Assembly (NCBI GenBank): GCA_022561875.1
Contig: JADFQJ010000002.1
Coordinates: forward strand, 1-64,000
Direction of reading: 5' to 3'
Source of the DNA: Bacteroidota bacterium
GTDB taxonomy: Bacteria; Bacteroidota; Bacteroidia; Bacteroidales; VadinHA17
Length of the DNA: 64,000 nt
Part shown: positions 26,551 to 37,119 of the stretch, piece by piece
Position numbering within the stretch: position 1 is the stretch's first letter
Layout: every line of letters begins with the position of its first letter
Position numbers and translations under genes: made by a program
Notes under the pieces: model-generated
Databases searched by the model: none
What the model was told of the DNA's origin: nothing
Seen by the model: the letters and a program-made list of their open reading frames with translations, nothing else

Positions 26551-27639
26551 TTAATAAAACCTGTTATCCGGCATATTTGCAACCAGAAAAGCGATGGTGT
26601 CTCTGTTGTCAGCGTAGTCCCAAACCTCCGGGTCTTGTGCTTTCCCGGGAGGTATTGCATTAAAGTTAGAATTGGTGGATACGATACACTGGATATTGTC
26701 CCGGTTATCTTTAAGATATGGTTTGAGCAACTCGCTTTTATTATAGTACTGGTAATGTAAAACGCCAACAGGTGAAGCAATCGACTCATCTTCCTTTAGA
26801 AGTACAAAGCCGTTATCTTTATGCGAAAGCTGATTCATCAGCAGGATTGAACGATTGTATTTATAATTGTTAGCGTATTTTAAGTGGTCAGCAATGAAAG
26901 AAAAAGGTTCTATTGCATTGAAAAACAGATTGAAATCATATCCGGCAGGGACATATAATTTGGATACGCTCCTGCATCCCAGTCCGAAATAGCGGAATAT
27001 ATCATCACCCAGAAGAAATAATTCCTGCTTAGTTTCTGATCCGTCCAGAATGGCAACAGAATTCCGGTTCTTCCGGATGATGTTTGGATGCTTGCTAAAA
27101 TAATAATCAAAATACCTTGCTGTGTTATCACTTCCTGTTGCAATGACTACCTCGAAATCAGCAAGGCGGTGATCAGTAAAGTGAATGAGATCCCGGAAGC
27201 CGGGATCAGTTTCCTGAAGCGCTTCAGCAATCAGGGGGAGCAAAATATTATCTTTCAAAGATAGTTTTCCGCTAAACCGGTTACCTGAAATAAGGACGGA
27301 AAGGAAATCATGAAAACCTACCAGGGGAATATTACCTGCCATTACTACACCTGCCGTAACAGGCTGCTTTGAGGTGTTTATTAATTCCGGGTATGCTTCC
27401 ATCCATTTTTGAAGCTTTGGTTTTTCGAGCGACCTGCCTATACCGGTTACTGACTGTCGCACAAATTTTTCAATAAACCAGGGATTGTAAAGATTAGACT
27501 CCCGGATCGCTGATTCAAACCGCTTGAAGTATTTCGTGTTTATCCTGTCATTATCATTTACATTTGAGTCTGAGATATCAAATTGTCTTAAGAATTTTCC
27601 AAGTCTGACAAATGCCTCTATCCGGTTTTCTAATTCCAT
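26551..27639 (-). CDS. Acyl-CoA reductase (LuxC-like)
   Basis: ATG 27639 (MELENRIEAFVRLGKFL) is preferred to a frame opening 23 codons upstream, which would add a stray hydrophobic stretch; the protein is then 362 residues. The family signature includes VVMAGNIPLVGFHD, ATGSDNTARYFDYYF and GLGCRSVSKLYVP, the last with the likely catalytic Cys. LuxC-like enzymes reduce acyl-CoA or acyl-ACP to aldehyde. The substrate and pathway here are unknown; no luciferase gene is present. Confidence 0.85.
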   Translation of the reverse strand: MELENRIEAFVRLGKFLRQFDISDSNVNDNDRINTKYFKRFESAIRESNLYNPWFIEKFVRQSVTGIGRSLEKPKLQKWMEAYPELINTSKQPVTAGVVMAGNIPLVGFHDFLSVLISGNRFSGKLSLKDNILLPLIAEALQETDPGFRDLIHFTDHRLADFEVVIATGSDNTARYFDYYFSKHPNIIRKNRNSVAILDGSETKQELFLLGDDIFRYFGLGCRSVSKLYVPAGYDFNLFFNAIEPFSFIADHLKYANNYKYNRSILLMNQLSHKDNGFVLLKEDESIASPVGVLHYQYYNKSELLKPYLKDNRDNIQCIVSTNSNFNAIPPGKAQDPEVWDYADNRDTIAFLVANMPDNRFY

Positions 27640-27710
27640 ACCTGTTATATATATCTGAATAAAGGTATGAAATAATAGTTTGATTAATAAGAATAACATT
27701 ATTAACAACG

Positions 27711-27788
27711 TTATTCTTTATCATCTTTCTCCACCGGAATGACTTCTTCCGCCGGTTCGGTTTTTTCTGTTTCAGTCAGTAAAAAACA
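27711..27788 (-). pseudogene. In-frame tail left behind the blaR1 stop codon
   Basis: Directly after the TAA at 27791-27789 the same frame continues for 25 codons: TETEKTEPAEEVIPVEKD is its core. It matches the linker that follows the first TonB domain inside the protein (ETEKTKPKEKVIPAKK). A 17-bp direct repeat of CCCAATAATGTTT-type sequence spans the stop. The gene therefore seems to have lost its end to a small duplication. Confidence 0.6.
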
Positions 27789-29501
27789 TTATTGGGTTAT
27801 AAACATTATTGGGAACGTGAAAGCAACATTTACCTCCTGTCCCCTTTGTTTTCCGGGTTTCCATTGCGGGCTGGATTTAACAACCCTGATGGCTTCTGCA
27901 TCGAGCAGGGTGCCTGCTTCTCTCACTATTTCAACATTTTTTACATCTCCATTTTTATCTACAACAAACTGTACATACACTTTGCCTTCAATACCTTTTT
28001 CTTTAGCTTCCTTTGGGTAGTTCAGATGATCCATAACATAATTCCGAAATGCATCAAAGCTCTCAAGTGAATCATAAGGGAACTTAGGCATCTCTTCAAC
28101 AATAAAGAATATTTCTTCTTCAGGTATTTCTCTCTTCGCAACAGGTTCATCCTGTTTTATTTTCTTAGCAGGAATAACTTTTTCCTTCGGTTTGGTTTTT
28201 TCTGTTTCTTGAAGAGAAAACTTCATCGGGAAAACGAAAGAAACATTTACTTCATCTCCTCTTTGTTTTCCGGGCATCCATTTCGGACTGGATTCAACAA
28301 CCCGGAGAGCTTCTTTATCGAGCAGGGGATCAGCTCCTCTCACTATTTTAACATTTGTTACATCTCCATTTTTGTCTACAACAAATTGAACATAAACTGT
28401 TCCTTCAACTCCCTGTTCTTTAGCTTCTTTGGGATAGTTTAGATGATCCATAGCCCAATCTTGAAAACTATTCAACCCTTTACTCTGAAAATCTGGCATT
28501 TCTTCAACAATAAAGAAAATTTCTTCAGGTATAGTTGTATCCTGTTCTTGTGTGATGGTTAATTGCGTATTGTTCAAGCCTTTTTCAGTAAAGTTACCCG
28601 TTAAATTATTGGGTTCGATTCCTTGCGTAAAGGAAAATATCATTACCAGTATAGCTGCTATAGGCAGAATGAATAATGATTTGATTATCGTTCTCTTTTT
28701 TGATCCTGTTTTTGTCATCATGGTTATTCGTTTTTTAGTTAATGAATTGGTTAACAAATGATGAACTACCTGAAAGAACTGGTTGCCAAAGACTTGTTGT
28801 AAAATTAATTGCTGGTAGTTCAGTTTGTTTTCCCCGTTCTTTATAACTCTTAAATCAACCTCATATTCATGTATTTCCCGGAGTGCCAGTTTGTAGAACC
28901 AGATAAAAGGGTTAAACCACTGGATAATACAAATTATTTCAAGCAGAATTATATCCACGGTATGAAATTTCCTGGCATGTTCTCCTTCATGATACAGTAC
29001 ATTCTTTAGTTCATTTTCCTCTATTTTACCGGGATCGATGAAAATAAAGTTGAAAAAAGAAAAAGGAGAAAGGTCATTGTCAATCGGTACAATCTTGTAA
29101 CCGAATAGTTTCCTGGTGCCGTACTTTTTCACCAGTATGAATATCTGAAAGAACTGCACAAGGAACTTCAGGAAGAAAAAGATCACTCCTGCAAAATAGA
29201 TGAAATAGATGATCTGGATCAGGCTAATGCTTTGAATTTTATCAGCCTGTACCGTTTCCGGGCTAACCACCAACGGATCCATAATAAAGCGGTTGAAAAT
29301 ATATACTATTGAACCCTGTTCAGCATGACCTGTAATGGTGATCCGGATAAACGGTATTACCAGGGCAAGCAACAGTGTGGAAACCAAAATGATCCGGTTC
29401 AGGGAAAAATAGGTTTCCTTTCTTAGCAGAAGCCAGTAAAAGATATACAATACAGACAGACTTATGCCTGATTCATATAGAAAAATACCAAATTCATTCA
29501 T
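27789..29501 (-). CDS. BlaR1-type M56 peptidase with two TonB C-terminal domains
   Basis: The 570-residue membrane protein has helices at about 8-26, 36-53 and 95-125, then the zinc motif HEGEH (171-175) with a further acidic ligand in HEYEVD, and a fourth helix at 274-293. Two TonB C-terminal domains follow, at about 338-434 and 475-570, each with LNYPKEAKE and VYVQFVVDKNGDV. They are close copies of one another. Proteins of this layout pair with BlaI-type repressors, and the peptidase is thought to destroy the repressor on an envelope signal. The role of the TonB domains here is unknown. blaI starts 2 bp upstream. Confidence 0.9.
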   Translation of the reverse strand: MNEFGIFLYESGISLSVLYIFYWLLLRKETYFSLNRIILVSTLLLALVIPFIRITITGHAEQGSIVYIFNRFIMDPLVVSPETVQADKIQSISLIQIIYFIYFAGVIFFFLKFLVQFFQIFILVKKYGTRKLFGYKIVPIDNDLSPFSFFNFIFIDPGKIEENELKNVLYHEGEHARKFHTVDIILLEIICIIQWFNPFIWFYKLALREIHEYEVDLRVIKNGENKLNYQQLILQQVFGNQFFQVVHHLLTNSLTKKRITMMTKTGSKKRTIIKSLFILPIAAILVMIFSFTQGIEPNNLTGNFTEKGLNNTQLTITQEQDTTIPEEIFFIVEEMPDFQSKGLNSFQDWAMDHLNYPKEAKEQGVEGTVYVQFVVDKNGDVTNVKIVRGADPLLDKEALRVVESSPKWMPGKQRGDEVNVSFVFPMKFSLQETEKTKPKEKVIPAKKIKQDEPVAKREIPEEEIFFIVEEMPKFPYDSLESFDAFRNYVMDHLNYPKEAKEKGIEGKVYVQFVVDKNGDVKNVEIVREAGTLLDAEAIRVVKSSPQWKPGKQRGQEVNVAFTFPIMFITQ

Positions 29502-29503
29502 AT

Positions 29504-29881
29504 TCAGTTCCCTTTTTGCTTTTGGATCTCTTGTTCCATGATCTTCATGATCTCTTCCATTTCGTTTATACTAATGCTTTGTTCTTTAGCGAAGAAAGAG
29601 ACCATATTCTCAAAAGAATTGCTGAAATAATTATTCACAAAACTTTTCATATACACTTTGGTATAATCCTCCTTTTTTACCAGGGGATGATACCTGTGTG
29701 ATTTACCGAATGCGGTATGAGCAACGAATCCCTTTTTCTCGAGAATTCGCACAATGGTCGAAACCGTATTGTACGCCGGTTTGGGATTAGGTAGTTTTTC
29801 GATGATCTCCTTAACGAAAGCTTCGTCAAGCTTCCAGAGTATCTGCATAATTTGTTCTTCGGCTTTTGTAAGTTTTTTCAT
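29504..29881 (-). CDS. BlaI/MecI family repressor
   Basis: The 125-residue protein is a winged helix: LTKAEEQIMQILWKLDEAFV, a recognition helix region with PKPAYNTVSTIVRILEKKGFV, and a C-terminal dimer helix. It would repress its own operon and be cut by the M56 peptidase encoded next. Two palindromes lie directly upstream over the promoter. Confidence 0.93.
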   Translation of the reverse strand: MKKLTKAEEQIMQILWKLDEAFVKEIIEKLPNPKPAYNTVSTIVRILEKKGFVAHTAFGKSHRYHPLVKKEDYTKVYMKSFVNNYFSNSFENMVSFFAKEQSISINEMEEIMKIMEQEIQKQKGN

Positions 29882-29885
29882 ACCT

Positions 29886-29930
29886 CAAATATACAACTAA
29901 ATATTTAGTTATACAACTAAAACTTTAGTT
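29886..29930 (-). promoter_or_regulatory. BlaI-type operators and promoter
   Basis: AACTAAATATTTAGTT (29895-29910) is a perfect 16-bp palindrome; AACTAAAACTTTAGTT (29915-29930) is nearly so, 20 bp away. On the minus strand a TATATTTG -7 box (29893-29886) ends four bases before the ATG at 29881, so the message should start at or next to the start codon. The operators lie between the -7 box and the -33 region, well placed for repression by the adjacent BlaI-like protein. Confidence 0.75.
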
Positions 29931-30454
29931 ATTTTGTATTTATTTTTTATAAGCTTGATTAACAGGGATATATACGATTTATTAAGTTGTCAGCCGTCAG
30001 ATTGGCTCAACATAGGTTCATATTTTTTCACCGCAACACCGCAACCAGGACAATTGGTTATATACACTTCATGCTAATAAGAGTTCACGCAAAGGACGCA
30101 AAGAAAAATAATCACTTATTCATTCGATATTCATTATTCTCTTCTTTTTCACATTATTACTACTCGGCGAGTATATTATTAAAAGAATTAACCGCCAAGT
30201 ACGCTAAAGCGCACTATTTCAAACGTATATTCTTTTTAGAACACCATGCTGAAGCATGGTGCTTTATTTAGAAAATGTTAAATTCAATAGGTATGTTTTT
30301 TTCAAGATAGGATCCACACCTGACTCTTCAACCTTCCAAATTCACTGCCACATCACCTCATCACAGCAATACAACTCCAAATTAAATTAATATTTCGTTT
30401 TTCTTAACCCGAAACACGTAACCCGTAACTCTTCATACTGCAACACTATATTAT
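29931..30454. other. Spacer with a perfect hairpin
   Basis: CACCATGC-TGAA-GCATGGTG (30242-30261) is a perfect 8-bp hairpin followed by a T-rich stretch, terminator-like on the plus strand although no plus-strand gene precedes it. The rest has phrases such as CGCAACACCGCAACC, CGCAAAGGACGCAAAG and CTTAACCCGAAACACGTAAC, of the word-array kind. No gene is seen. Confidence 0.45.
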
Positions 30455-32719
30455 TCATCCGTTTAATTTCCGGATAAGATTCAGAGCTGATCCTGCCTTG
30501 AACCATTCAATCTGGTTTTTGTTATACGAGTGGTTTACTTTTATTTGGTCTATTGTTCCGGCTGCATGATTAAGAAACAGAGTGAGCGGTTCCCCGGGAG
30601 CAAACTCAGTAAGGCCTGTAATCTGGAAAGTGTCATCTTCCTGTACTTTATCATAATCATCAGGATTATCGAAAGTTACCGCGAGTATACCTTGCTTTTT
30701 CAGATTTGTTTCATGGATCCTTGCAAAAGATTTTACCAGGACAACTTTAACATTCAAAAACCGTGGTTCCATAGCTGCATGTTCCCTGGAAGAGCCCTCA
30801 CCATAATTTTCATCACCGACAATAACAGTTCCTGTACCTGCTTTTTTATATGCTTTAGCGACTTTCGGTACCTCTTCATAATCCCCGGTAAGCTGGTTCT
30901 TAATATGATTGGTTTCATTGTTAAAATAGTTCACTGCTCCGATAAGGAGATTCATAGAGATATTTTCGAGGTGTCCGCGGTAACGCAACCATGGTCCTGC
31001 CATTGAAATATGGTCGGTTGTACATTTTCCTTTTGCTTTAATAAGCAGACAGAGATCTTTCATATCATATCCATCCCATTCAGTGAAAGGTGTGAGTATT
31101 TGGAGCCGTTTGGAATCGGGATTGATATTTAGCTGAACCTGGCTTCCATCTTCTACCGGTTGCTGATAACCCCGGTCTTCAACATCAAAACCCGCGGTTG
31201 GAAATTCCAGTCCTTCAGGTTCAGTAAGTTTTACTTCCTTTCCCTCCTCATTGGTCAGGGTGTCTTTAATCGGATTAAATGTAAGATCGCCGGCAATGGA
31301 TAAGGCAGTTACAATCTCAGGTGATGCAACAAAAGCGAAGGTATTGGGATTTCCATCGTTCCTTTTAGCAAAGTTCCGGTTAAAAGAGGTGATGATAGAA
31401 TTTTTTTCTTCTTTTTCCGCACCATGACGTGCCCACTGACCAATACAAGGTCCACAGGCATTGGCAAGGACAACACCGCCTATTTTTTCGAATATATCGA
31501 TGAGTCCGTCACGTTCAATAGTAAATCGTATCAACTCAGAGCCCGGCGTGATCGTGAACTCTGATTTCATCTGTAATTTCTTATCAATTACTTGTTTGGC
31601 AACCGATGCTGCCCTGGTTATATCTTCGTATGATGAATTAGTACATGATCCGATCAATCCGACATCCAGTTTTTCAGGGAAGTTATTCTTCTTAACAGCG
31701 CCGGCAAATTCTGACAGTGTCCATGCCCGGTCGGGGGTGAAAGGACCATTAATATGAGGTTCCAGTCCTGAAAGATTGATTTCGACTACCTGATCGAAAT
31801 AATTTTCCGGATTTTCATATACTTCCGGATCGCCCGTGAGCATATCTGCGTAATTACCGGCAGCATCTGCAACATCGTCCCTGCCGGTTTGTCGCAGGTA
31901 TTCTTCTATTTTTTTATCATAACCGAACAATGATGTTGTTGCCCCGATTTCAGCGCCCATATTACAGATAGTACCTTTCCCTGTTGCTGAAATACTTTTG
32001 CCACCTTCACCAAAATATTCCACAATACATCCTGTACCACCTTTAACGGTAAGTAACCCTGCCACTTTAAGTATCACATCTTTTGCTGATGTCCAACCAC
32101 TGAGTTTCCCGGTAAGTTTTATGCCAATTAGTTTGGGAAATTTAAGTTCCCATGGCATATCTGCCATAACATCAACGGCATCTGCGCCACCGACACCAAT
32201 AGCCAGCATTCCTAAACCACCGGCATTGGGGGTATGAGAGTCTGTTCCGATCATCATTCCGCCAGGGAATGCATAATTTTCCAGGATCACCTGGTGAATA
32301 ATTCCGGCGCCCGGCTTCCAGAAACCAATTGAATATTTGTTTGAAACTGAAGCCAGAAAATCATAAACCTCTTTGTTGCTAATATTGGCGTTATTGAGAT
32401 CGGTTTCAGCGCTGGTCTTTGCCTGGATTAGGTGATCACAGTGTACAGTGGCAGGAACTGCGGTTTTTTCTTTACCTGCCTGCATAAATTGCAAAAGTGC
32501 CATTTGTGCAGTAGCATCCTGCATAGCTACCCTGTCGGGCTTAAAGTCAACATAGTCATTTCCACGCTTGAATACTTTATTCTTAAAATTCTTGTCAGTA
32601 TGGGAATAGAGTATCTTTTCAGTAAGTGTCATTGGACTGTTCAAGACCTTTCTTACAGATTCGATATTATTTTTGTAATCAGCATAAACTTTTTGGATCA
32701 TTTCAATATCAAAAGTCAT
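30455..32719 (-). CDS. acn: Aconitate hydratase
   Basis: The 754-residue enzyme isomerises citrate to isocitrate in the TCA cycle. The iron-sulfur cluster cysteines are in [10 protein letters not shown] and [10 protein letters not shown]; the C-terminal swivel domain has [15 protein letters not shown], with the substrate-binding SSRE. Length and sequence style match the mitochondrial-type aconitase used by many Bacteroidetes. It stands alone with a leader of about 100 bp. Confidence 0.96.
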   Translation of the reverse strand: MTFDIEMIQKVYADYKNNIESVRKVLNSPMTLTEKILYSHTDKNFKNKVFKRGNDYVDFKPDRVAMQDATAQMALLQFMQAGKEKTAVPATVHCDHLIQAKTSAETDLNNANISNKEVYDFLASVSNKYSIGFWKPGAGIIHQVILENYAFPGGMMIGTDSHTPNAGGLGMLAIGVGGADAVDVMADMPWELKFPKLIGIKLTGKLSGWTSAKDVILKVAGLLTVKGGTGCIVEYFGEGGKSISATGKGTICNMGAEIGATTSLFGYDKKIEEYLRQTGRDDVADAAGNYADMLTGDPEVYENPENYFDQVVEINLSGLEPHINGPFTPDRAWTLSEFAGAVKKNNFPEKLDVGLIGSCTNSSYEDITRAASVAKQVIDKKLQMKSEFTITPGSELIRFTIERDGLIDIFEKIGGVVLANACGPCIGQWARHGAEKEEKNSIITSFNRNFAKRNDGNPNTFAFVASPEIVTALSIAGDLTFNPIKDTLTNEEGKEVKLTEPEGLEFPTAGFDVEDRGYQQPVEDGSQVQLNINPDSKRLQILTPFTEWDGYDMKDLCLLIKAKGKCTTDHISMAGPWLRYRGHLENISMNLLIGAVNYFNNETNHIKNQLTGDYEEVPKVAKAYKKAGTGTVIVGDENYGEGSSREHAAMEPRFLNVKVVLVKSFARIHETNLKKQGILAVTFDNPDDYDKVQEDDTFQITGLTEFAPGEPLTLFLNHAAGTIDQIKVNHSYNKNQIEWFKAGSALNLIRKLNG

Positions 32720-32850
32720 AACGTATTGATTTTTAAGATTATAATGAATTCTGTAATTAAATTGATAAGGAAGTAAATTTACTAATATATTTTTTGTTTC
32801 CCGTAAACCGGGCTATTAAATTTAACGTGTTGGAATATCAAAATCATTCA

Positions 32851-32882
32851 TTTGAATAACAATAACCTTTTTAATTATTTTG
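32851..32882 (+). promoter_or_regulatory. Promoter of the MacB-like permease gene (shared block, copy 2)
   Basis: TTTG (32851-32854), 20 bp, TTATTTTG (32875-32882): Bacteroidetes promoter spacing with one mismatch in the -7 box. The sequence around and past it is nearly identical to that at 52667-52716. The predicted start is about 85 bp before the ATG. Confidence 0.6.
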
Positions 32883-32970
32883 CGAAGCTATATTCTTAAT
32901 TTTTCTTACTTTTATTCTTTGAAAGAAAACAGAAGCAGGTTTTTATACCAGGATTTGATAATTTACAATT

Positions 32971-34212
32971 ATGAAAACAAGTTTATTTATAGAAAACCTT
33001 AAGGTTTCAATTCAATCGATAAAAACAAACAAGCTCCGGGCTATACTCACCATTTTTATTATAGCATTTGGAATAATGGCCCTGGTAGGTATACTTACAG
33101 CCATTGATTCAATAAAGAATTCGATAACAAAACAATTTACCATGCTCGGCGCTAACTCCTTCACAATTGAGAGCAGGGGGATGCATATCCAGGTAGGTGA
33201 CAAGCGTTACAGAAAAAAGAATCATCATTACATCTCATACCAGGAAGCGTTAAGGTTTAAAGATGAGTTCAAATTTCCCGGTGTGGTTTCAATTTCTACA
33301 CGGGCTTCGGGGATTGCGACCGTAAAGCACAAGTCAGAGAAAACCAATCCTAACATCCGGGTTCTGGGGGCTGATGAGAATTACTTAAGGGTATCCGGTA
33401 AGGAATTATTGAAGGGAAGAAATTTTTCTCTTCAGGAAATTGAGACGAACAGAAACTTTGCTATTGTTGGTTCGGGAATTGTTAATACTCTTTTCAATGA
33501 TTTTGAAAATCCGTTAAATAAGGTTATTTCAGTCGGAGGTGGTAAATATAAGATAATTGGAGTACTTAAAGACCCGGGTTCAAGTTTCATGGGGGATGAT
33601 AGATTATGTATTTTACCGGTAACCAATGTCAGGCAATATTTCTCGCGTCCCAGGATGTCGTTCAATATAAATGTCTTGCCAAATGATCCCAAATTGCTGG
33701 ATGTTCTGGTCAGTGAAGCAGAGGGAGTTTTCAGGGTAGTGAGGGGCCTCACCGCCAGGGATGAGAGTGATTTTAACATTAACAAAAGTGACAATCTGGT
33801 AAATGTTTTAATTGAAAGTATGGGGAAAGTAAGTTTGGCTGCGTCTGTTATTGGGTTGATAACTCTTCTCGGGGCAACGATTGGATTAATGAATATTATG
33901 CTTGTTTCTGTTACTGAAAGAACGAGGGAGATAGGTATTAGAAAAGCTATCGGGGCAAAGGCACAAATGATCAAGCAACAATTCTTATTTGAAGCAATTT
34001 TAATTGGTCAGATGGGCGGGGCTGTTGGAATTGTCTTAGGCCTGCTTGTCGGTAACCTTATGTCAGCTCTTCTCAAATCATCTTTTGTTGTCCCGTGGAA
34101 ATGGATTATCAGTGGGGTTATAGCCTGTTTTATTGTTGGGATAGTTAGCGGATATCTACCGGCTGTTAAGGCTTCAAAGCTCGATCCGATAAAAGCATTG
34201 CACCATGAATAA
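32971..34212 (+). CDS. MacB-like ABC transporter permease
   Basis: The 413-residue protein has one N-terminal membrane helix (about 20-42), a MacB periplasmic core domain (about 43-255) and a C-terminal FtsX domain with three helices (about 282-305, 335-360, 372-395). TERTREIGIRKAIGAKAQMI is the typical cytoplasmic coupling helix. Such permeases work with a separate ATPase, which is not next to it here, in moving substrates at the outer face of the inner membrane. Confidence 0.92.
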   Translation: MKTSLFIENLKVSIQSIKTNKLRAILTIFIIAFGIMALVGILTAIDSIKNSITKQFTMLGANSFTIESRGMHIQVGDKRYRKKNHHYISYQEALRFKDEFKFPGVVSISTRASGIATVKHKSEKTNPNIRVLGADENYLRVSGKELLKGRNFSLQEIETNRNFAIVGSGIVNTLFNDFENPLNKVISVGGGKYKIIGVLKDPGSSFMGDDRLCILPVTNVRQYFSRPRMSFNINVLPNDPKLLDVLVSEAEGVFRVVRGLTARDESDFNINKSDNLVNVLIESMGKVSLAASVIGLITLLGATIGLMNIMLVSVTERTREIGIRKAIGAKAQMIKQQFLFEAILIGQMGGAVGIVLGLLVGNLMSALLKSSFVVPWKWIISGVIACFIVGIVSGYLPAVKASKLDPIKALHHE

Positions 34213-34224
34213 CAAATAAACTAT

Positions 34225-34505
34225 GTAACTAATCAGTGCTTAAAGTGAAGTAAAGTGAAGAAATGAGTAAATGAGTTAAGTAGGTAAGTAAGTTGAGTAG
34301 GTGAGTAAGGAGAGGAGGAAGAGAGATGAGGTGAAGTTTTAACCTGATTTTATAGGTATGCATAAATTGTAACCGAAATATGAAACATGAATTCTTCGCG
34401 ATTCACGATTCTTCAATTTTAGACATTTTAGTATTTTAGCATTTTAGGCATTTTAGGCACTTTAGGCACTTTAGGCATTTCTTTTATTAGACATTTTAGC
34501 ATTTC
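34225..34505. repeat. GAGTAAGTAGGTAAG and TTTAGGCATTTTAGG word arrays
   Basis: After CAGTGCTTAAAGTGAAGTA the spacer runs through AATGAGTAAATGAGTTAAG and AGTAGGTGAGTAAGG (34262-34310), then TTTTAGCATTTTAGGCATTT and CTTTAGGCACTTTAGGC (34428-34505). The first part has a reverse-complement partner at about 45160-45230, including the same AACTAATCAGT boundary. No gene is seen in this 370-bp spacer. Confidence 0.7.
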
Positions 34506-34581
34506 AAACATAAAGCACTGAATAGTTACCATTTATATATTAAAAGAGAAAACTTGGAAAAAAATAATATATATTTTGATT

Positions 34582-34962
34582 ATGAAGGATCTTATCATTG
34601 AGCAATCCAAAATATCACCGTATGTTAATTTTGGTTATAAATCAGGAATTTTCAGGCTGGAAGGTCGGTCTATTCATGAGAATCCGGATGACTTCTACAA
34701 GAATATTTTTAAGTGGGTTGACAAGTATTTCCAAAACCCGGTCGAAAAGACAATAATTATAATAAAACTGGAGTATGCGAACAGCGGTTCATCAAAATCT
34801 ATTCTTGAATTGTTACGTGTCATAAAAAAGCATTATGATACCGGTAATCAATGTGTTATAGAGTGGTATTATGAAGAGGAGGATGAAGCGATATATAATC
34901 TGGGACTTCATTACCAGGAATCTGTTCAAATACCTTTCAATTTGAATGTAATTTATGATTAA
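34582..34962 (+). CDS. SiaC-like (DUF1987) regulatory protein
   Basis: The 126-residue protein has GIFRLEGRSIHENPDDFYKNI, YANSGSSKSILELL and VIEWYYEEEDEAIYNLG, the standard DUF1987 motifs. SiaC proteins are small STAS-like proteins switched by phosphorylation on the Ser/Thr in the NS.S.K motif and act with SiaA phosphatase, SiaB kinase and the SiaD cyclase in Pseudomonas. None of these partners is encoded nearby. ATG 34582 is used in place of a TTG two codons upstream. Confidence 0.85.
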   Translation: MKDLIIEQSKISPYVNFGYKSGIFRLEGRSIHENPDDFYKNIFKWVDKYFQNPVEKTIIIIKLEYANSGSSKSILELLRVIKKHYDTGNQCVIEWYYEEEDEAIYNLGLHYQESVQIPFNLNVIYD

Positions 34963-34964
34963 AA

Positions 34965-34998
34965 AAAAGACCTGAGATCAATCGATTTCAGGTCTTTT
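34965..34998. terminator. Bidirectional hairpin terminator
   Basis: AAAAGACCTGA (34965-34975) and TCAGGTCTTTT (34988-34998) form an 11-bp stem with a 12-nt loop. It has A-runs on one side and T-runs on the other, so it can end both the SiaC-like transcript and the converging gap transcript. Confidence 0.85.
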
Positions 34999-35014
34999 CT
35001 GATATAAAATATTA

Positions 35015-36052
<1,038 letters not shown>

Positions 36053-36211
36053 TCATTCAAAATTAAGGAATATTTATCAATTCATCAATGATGAATGTCA
36101 TAAGAATCATATAAAACCTGATTTATTACCTGTTGTAGAGATCAATTACAATATTTATCTGAATTTATAATTTTAGTCATTTTAAATTTCAGACATTATT
36201 TCTTGCAGATA

Positions 36212-37030
36212 TTAATAACCAATAAACACAGGGTTTCTTTCCGGTTCAGAAAGATTGCGTTTTGGGCTTTCAGGGAGTGGAGTTTTTGGATCAATAATAC
36301 GGCCAAATCTGTAACTTACAAAAAAGGCCGGGAAAAACCGGTGGTTATCTTCACTGGCCATAATCGGTATTTTTTTCAGGAAGGCATCGAATGTAAACCC
36401 AATTTCAATAGCATGAATTGTCCGGTCAAGTTTGCTGTATTCAAAATTCATCCCGATTTTACCATAGGCACCCGGGACAATTTTTATTTCATCAACTCCT
36501 TTAAAGAATGATGATGGCCTGTAGATATCCTGGGGGTAATGGATTGATACATTAAACTTTTCACTTCGAATTTCACTTTCATAAAGTGACACGGAGTAGA
36601 GCACATCGTAGTAGATAGGTTTGTAGAAGCCAAAAGAGGGTCCGCCGGAAATAATGTAACGGATAGCAATACCACCCTGATCTATCTTTTTAAAGATCAT
36701 ATGCTGAAAACCCATTCCACCCCGGATAGTGAAAGCAAAATTTAACTTGCCGAAAACAAACCGCCTGTTATTGGGAAAAGAGGGATTGGTTGTTTTATAC
36801 TCTTTAGGATGTTTAAGGATACTTATATCTCCCTCAAATATTTTTTTGTCAAAAAAATTGATCCTTTTCCCATACCTTAAGCTTAATCCGTAACCGGTTG
36901 AATTAAGCATAAGACCGATGGATTTCTCGTTCCGGTAAAAAGCTTTTTGCTGAATATCTATCTCTCCCTGTGAATTTCCAACAGAGGAAGAAATAATTAA
37001 TATAAAGAAAACCAATGCAACCCTCTTCAT
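36212..37030 (-). CDS. Exported protein, probable outer-membrane beta-barrel
   Basis: From ATG 37030 (MKRVALVFFILIISSSVGNSQ) a signal peptide of about 20 residues precedes 250 residues with alternating aromatic/hydrophobic strands such as IGLMLNSTGYGLSLRYGKRI, FGKLNFAFTIRGGMGF and IEIGFTFDAFL, and a late strand FPAFFVSYRFGR. This suggests an 8-10-stranded barrel or periplasmic beta protein. I recognise no named family. It lies 89 bp from the small lipoprotein gene on the same strand and may share its transcript. Confidence 0.65.
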   Translation of the reverse strand: MKRVALVFFILIISSSVGNSQGEIDIQQKAFYRNEKSIGLMLNSTGYGLSLRYGKRINFFDKKIFEGDISILKHPKEYKTTNPSFPNNRRFVFGKLNFAFTIRGGMGFQHMIFKKIDQGGIAIRYIISGGPSFGFYKPIYYDVLYSVSLYESEIRSEKFNVSIHYPQDIYRPSSFFKGVDEIKIVPGAYGKIGMNFEYSKLDRTIHAIEIGFTFDAFLKKIPIMASEDNHRFFPAFFVSYRFGRIIDPKTPLPESPKRNLSEPERNPVFIGY

Positions 37031-37119
37031 AATGAACAAATTACCTAAGCCAATAAATTTTATACCCTGGCTCAGAATTTGATGACGGAAGGCGGAATAT
37101 AACCCGAAGGTGTTATTAT

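Noticed and set aside
30242-30261. Terminator for blaI/blaR1
   Set aside because: The hairpin lies upstream of that operon, which is transcribed leftward, and the T-rich side is on the plus strand; no plus-strand gene precedes it.
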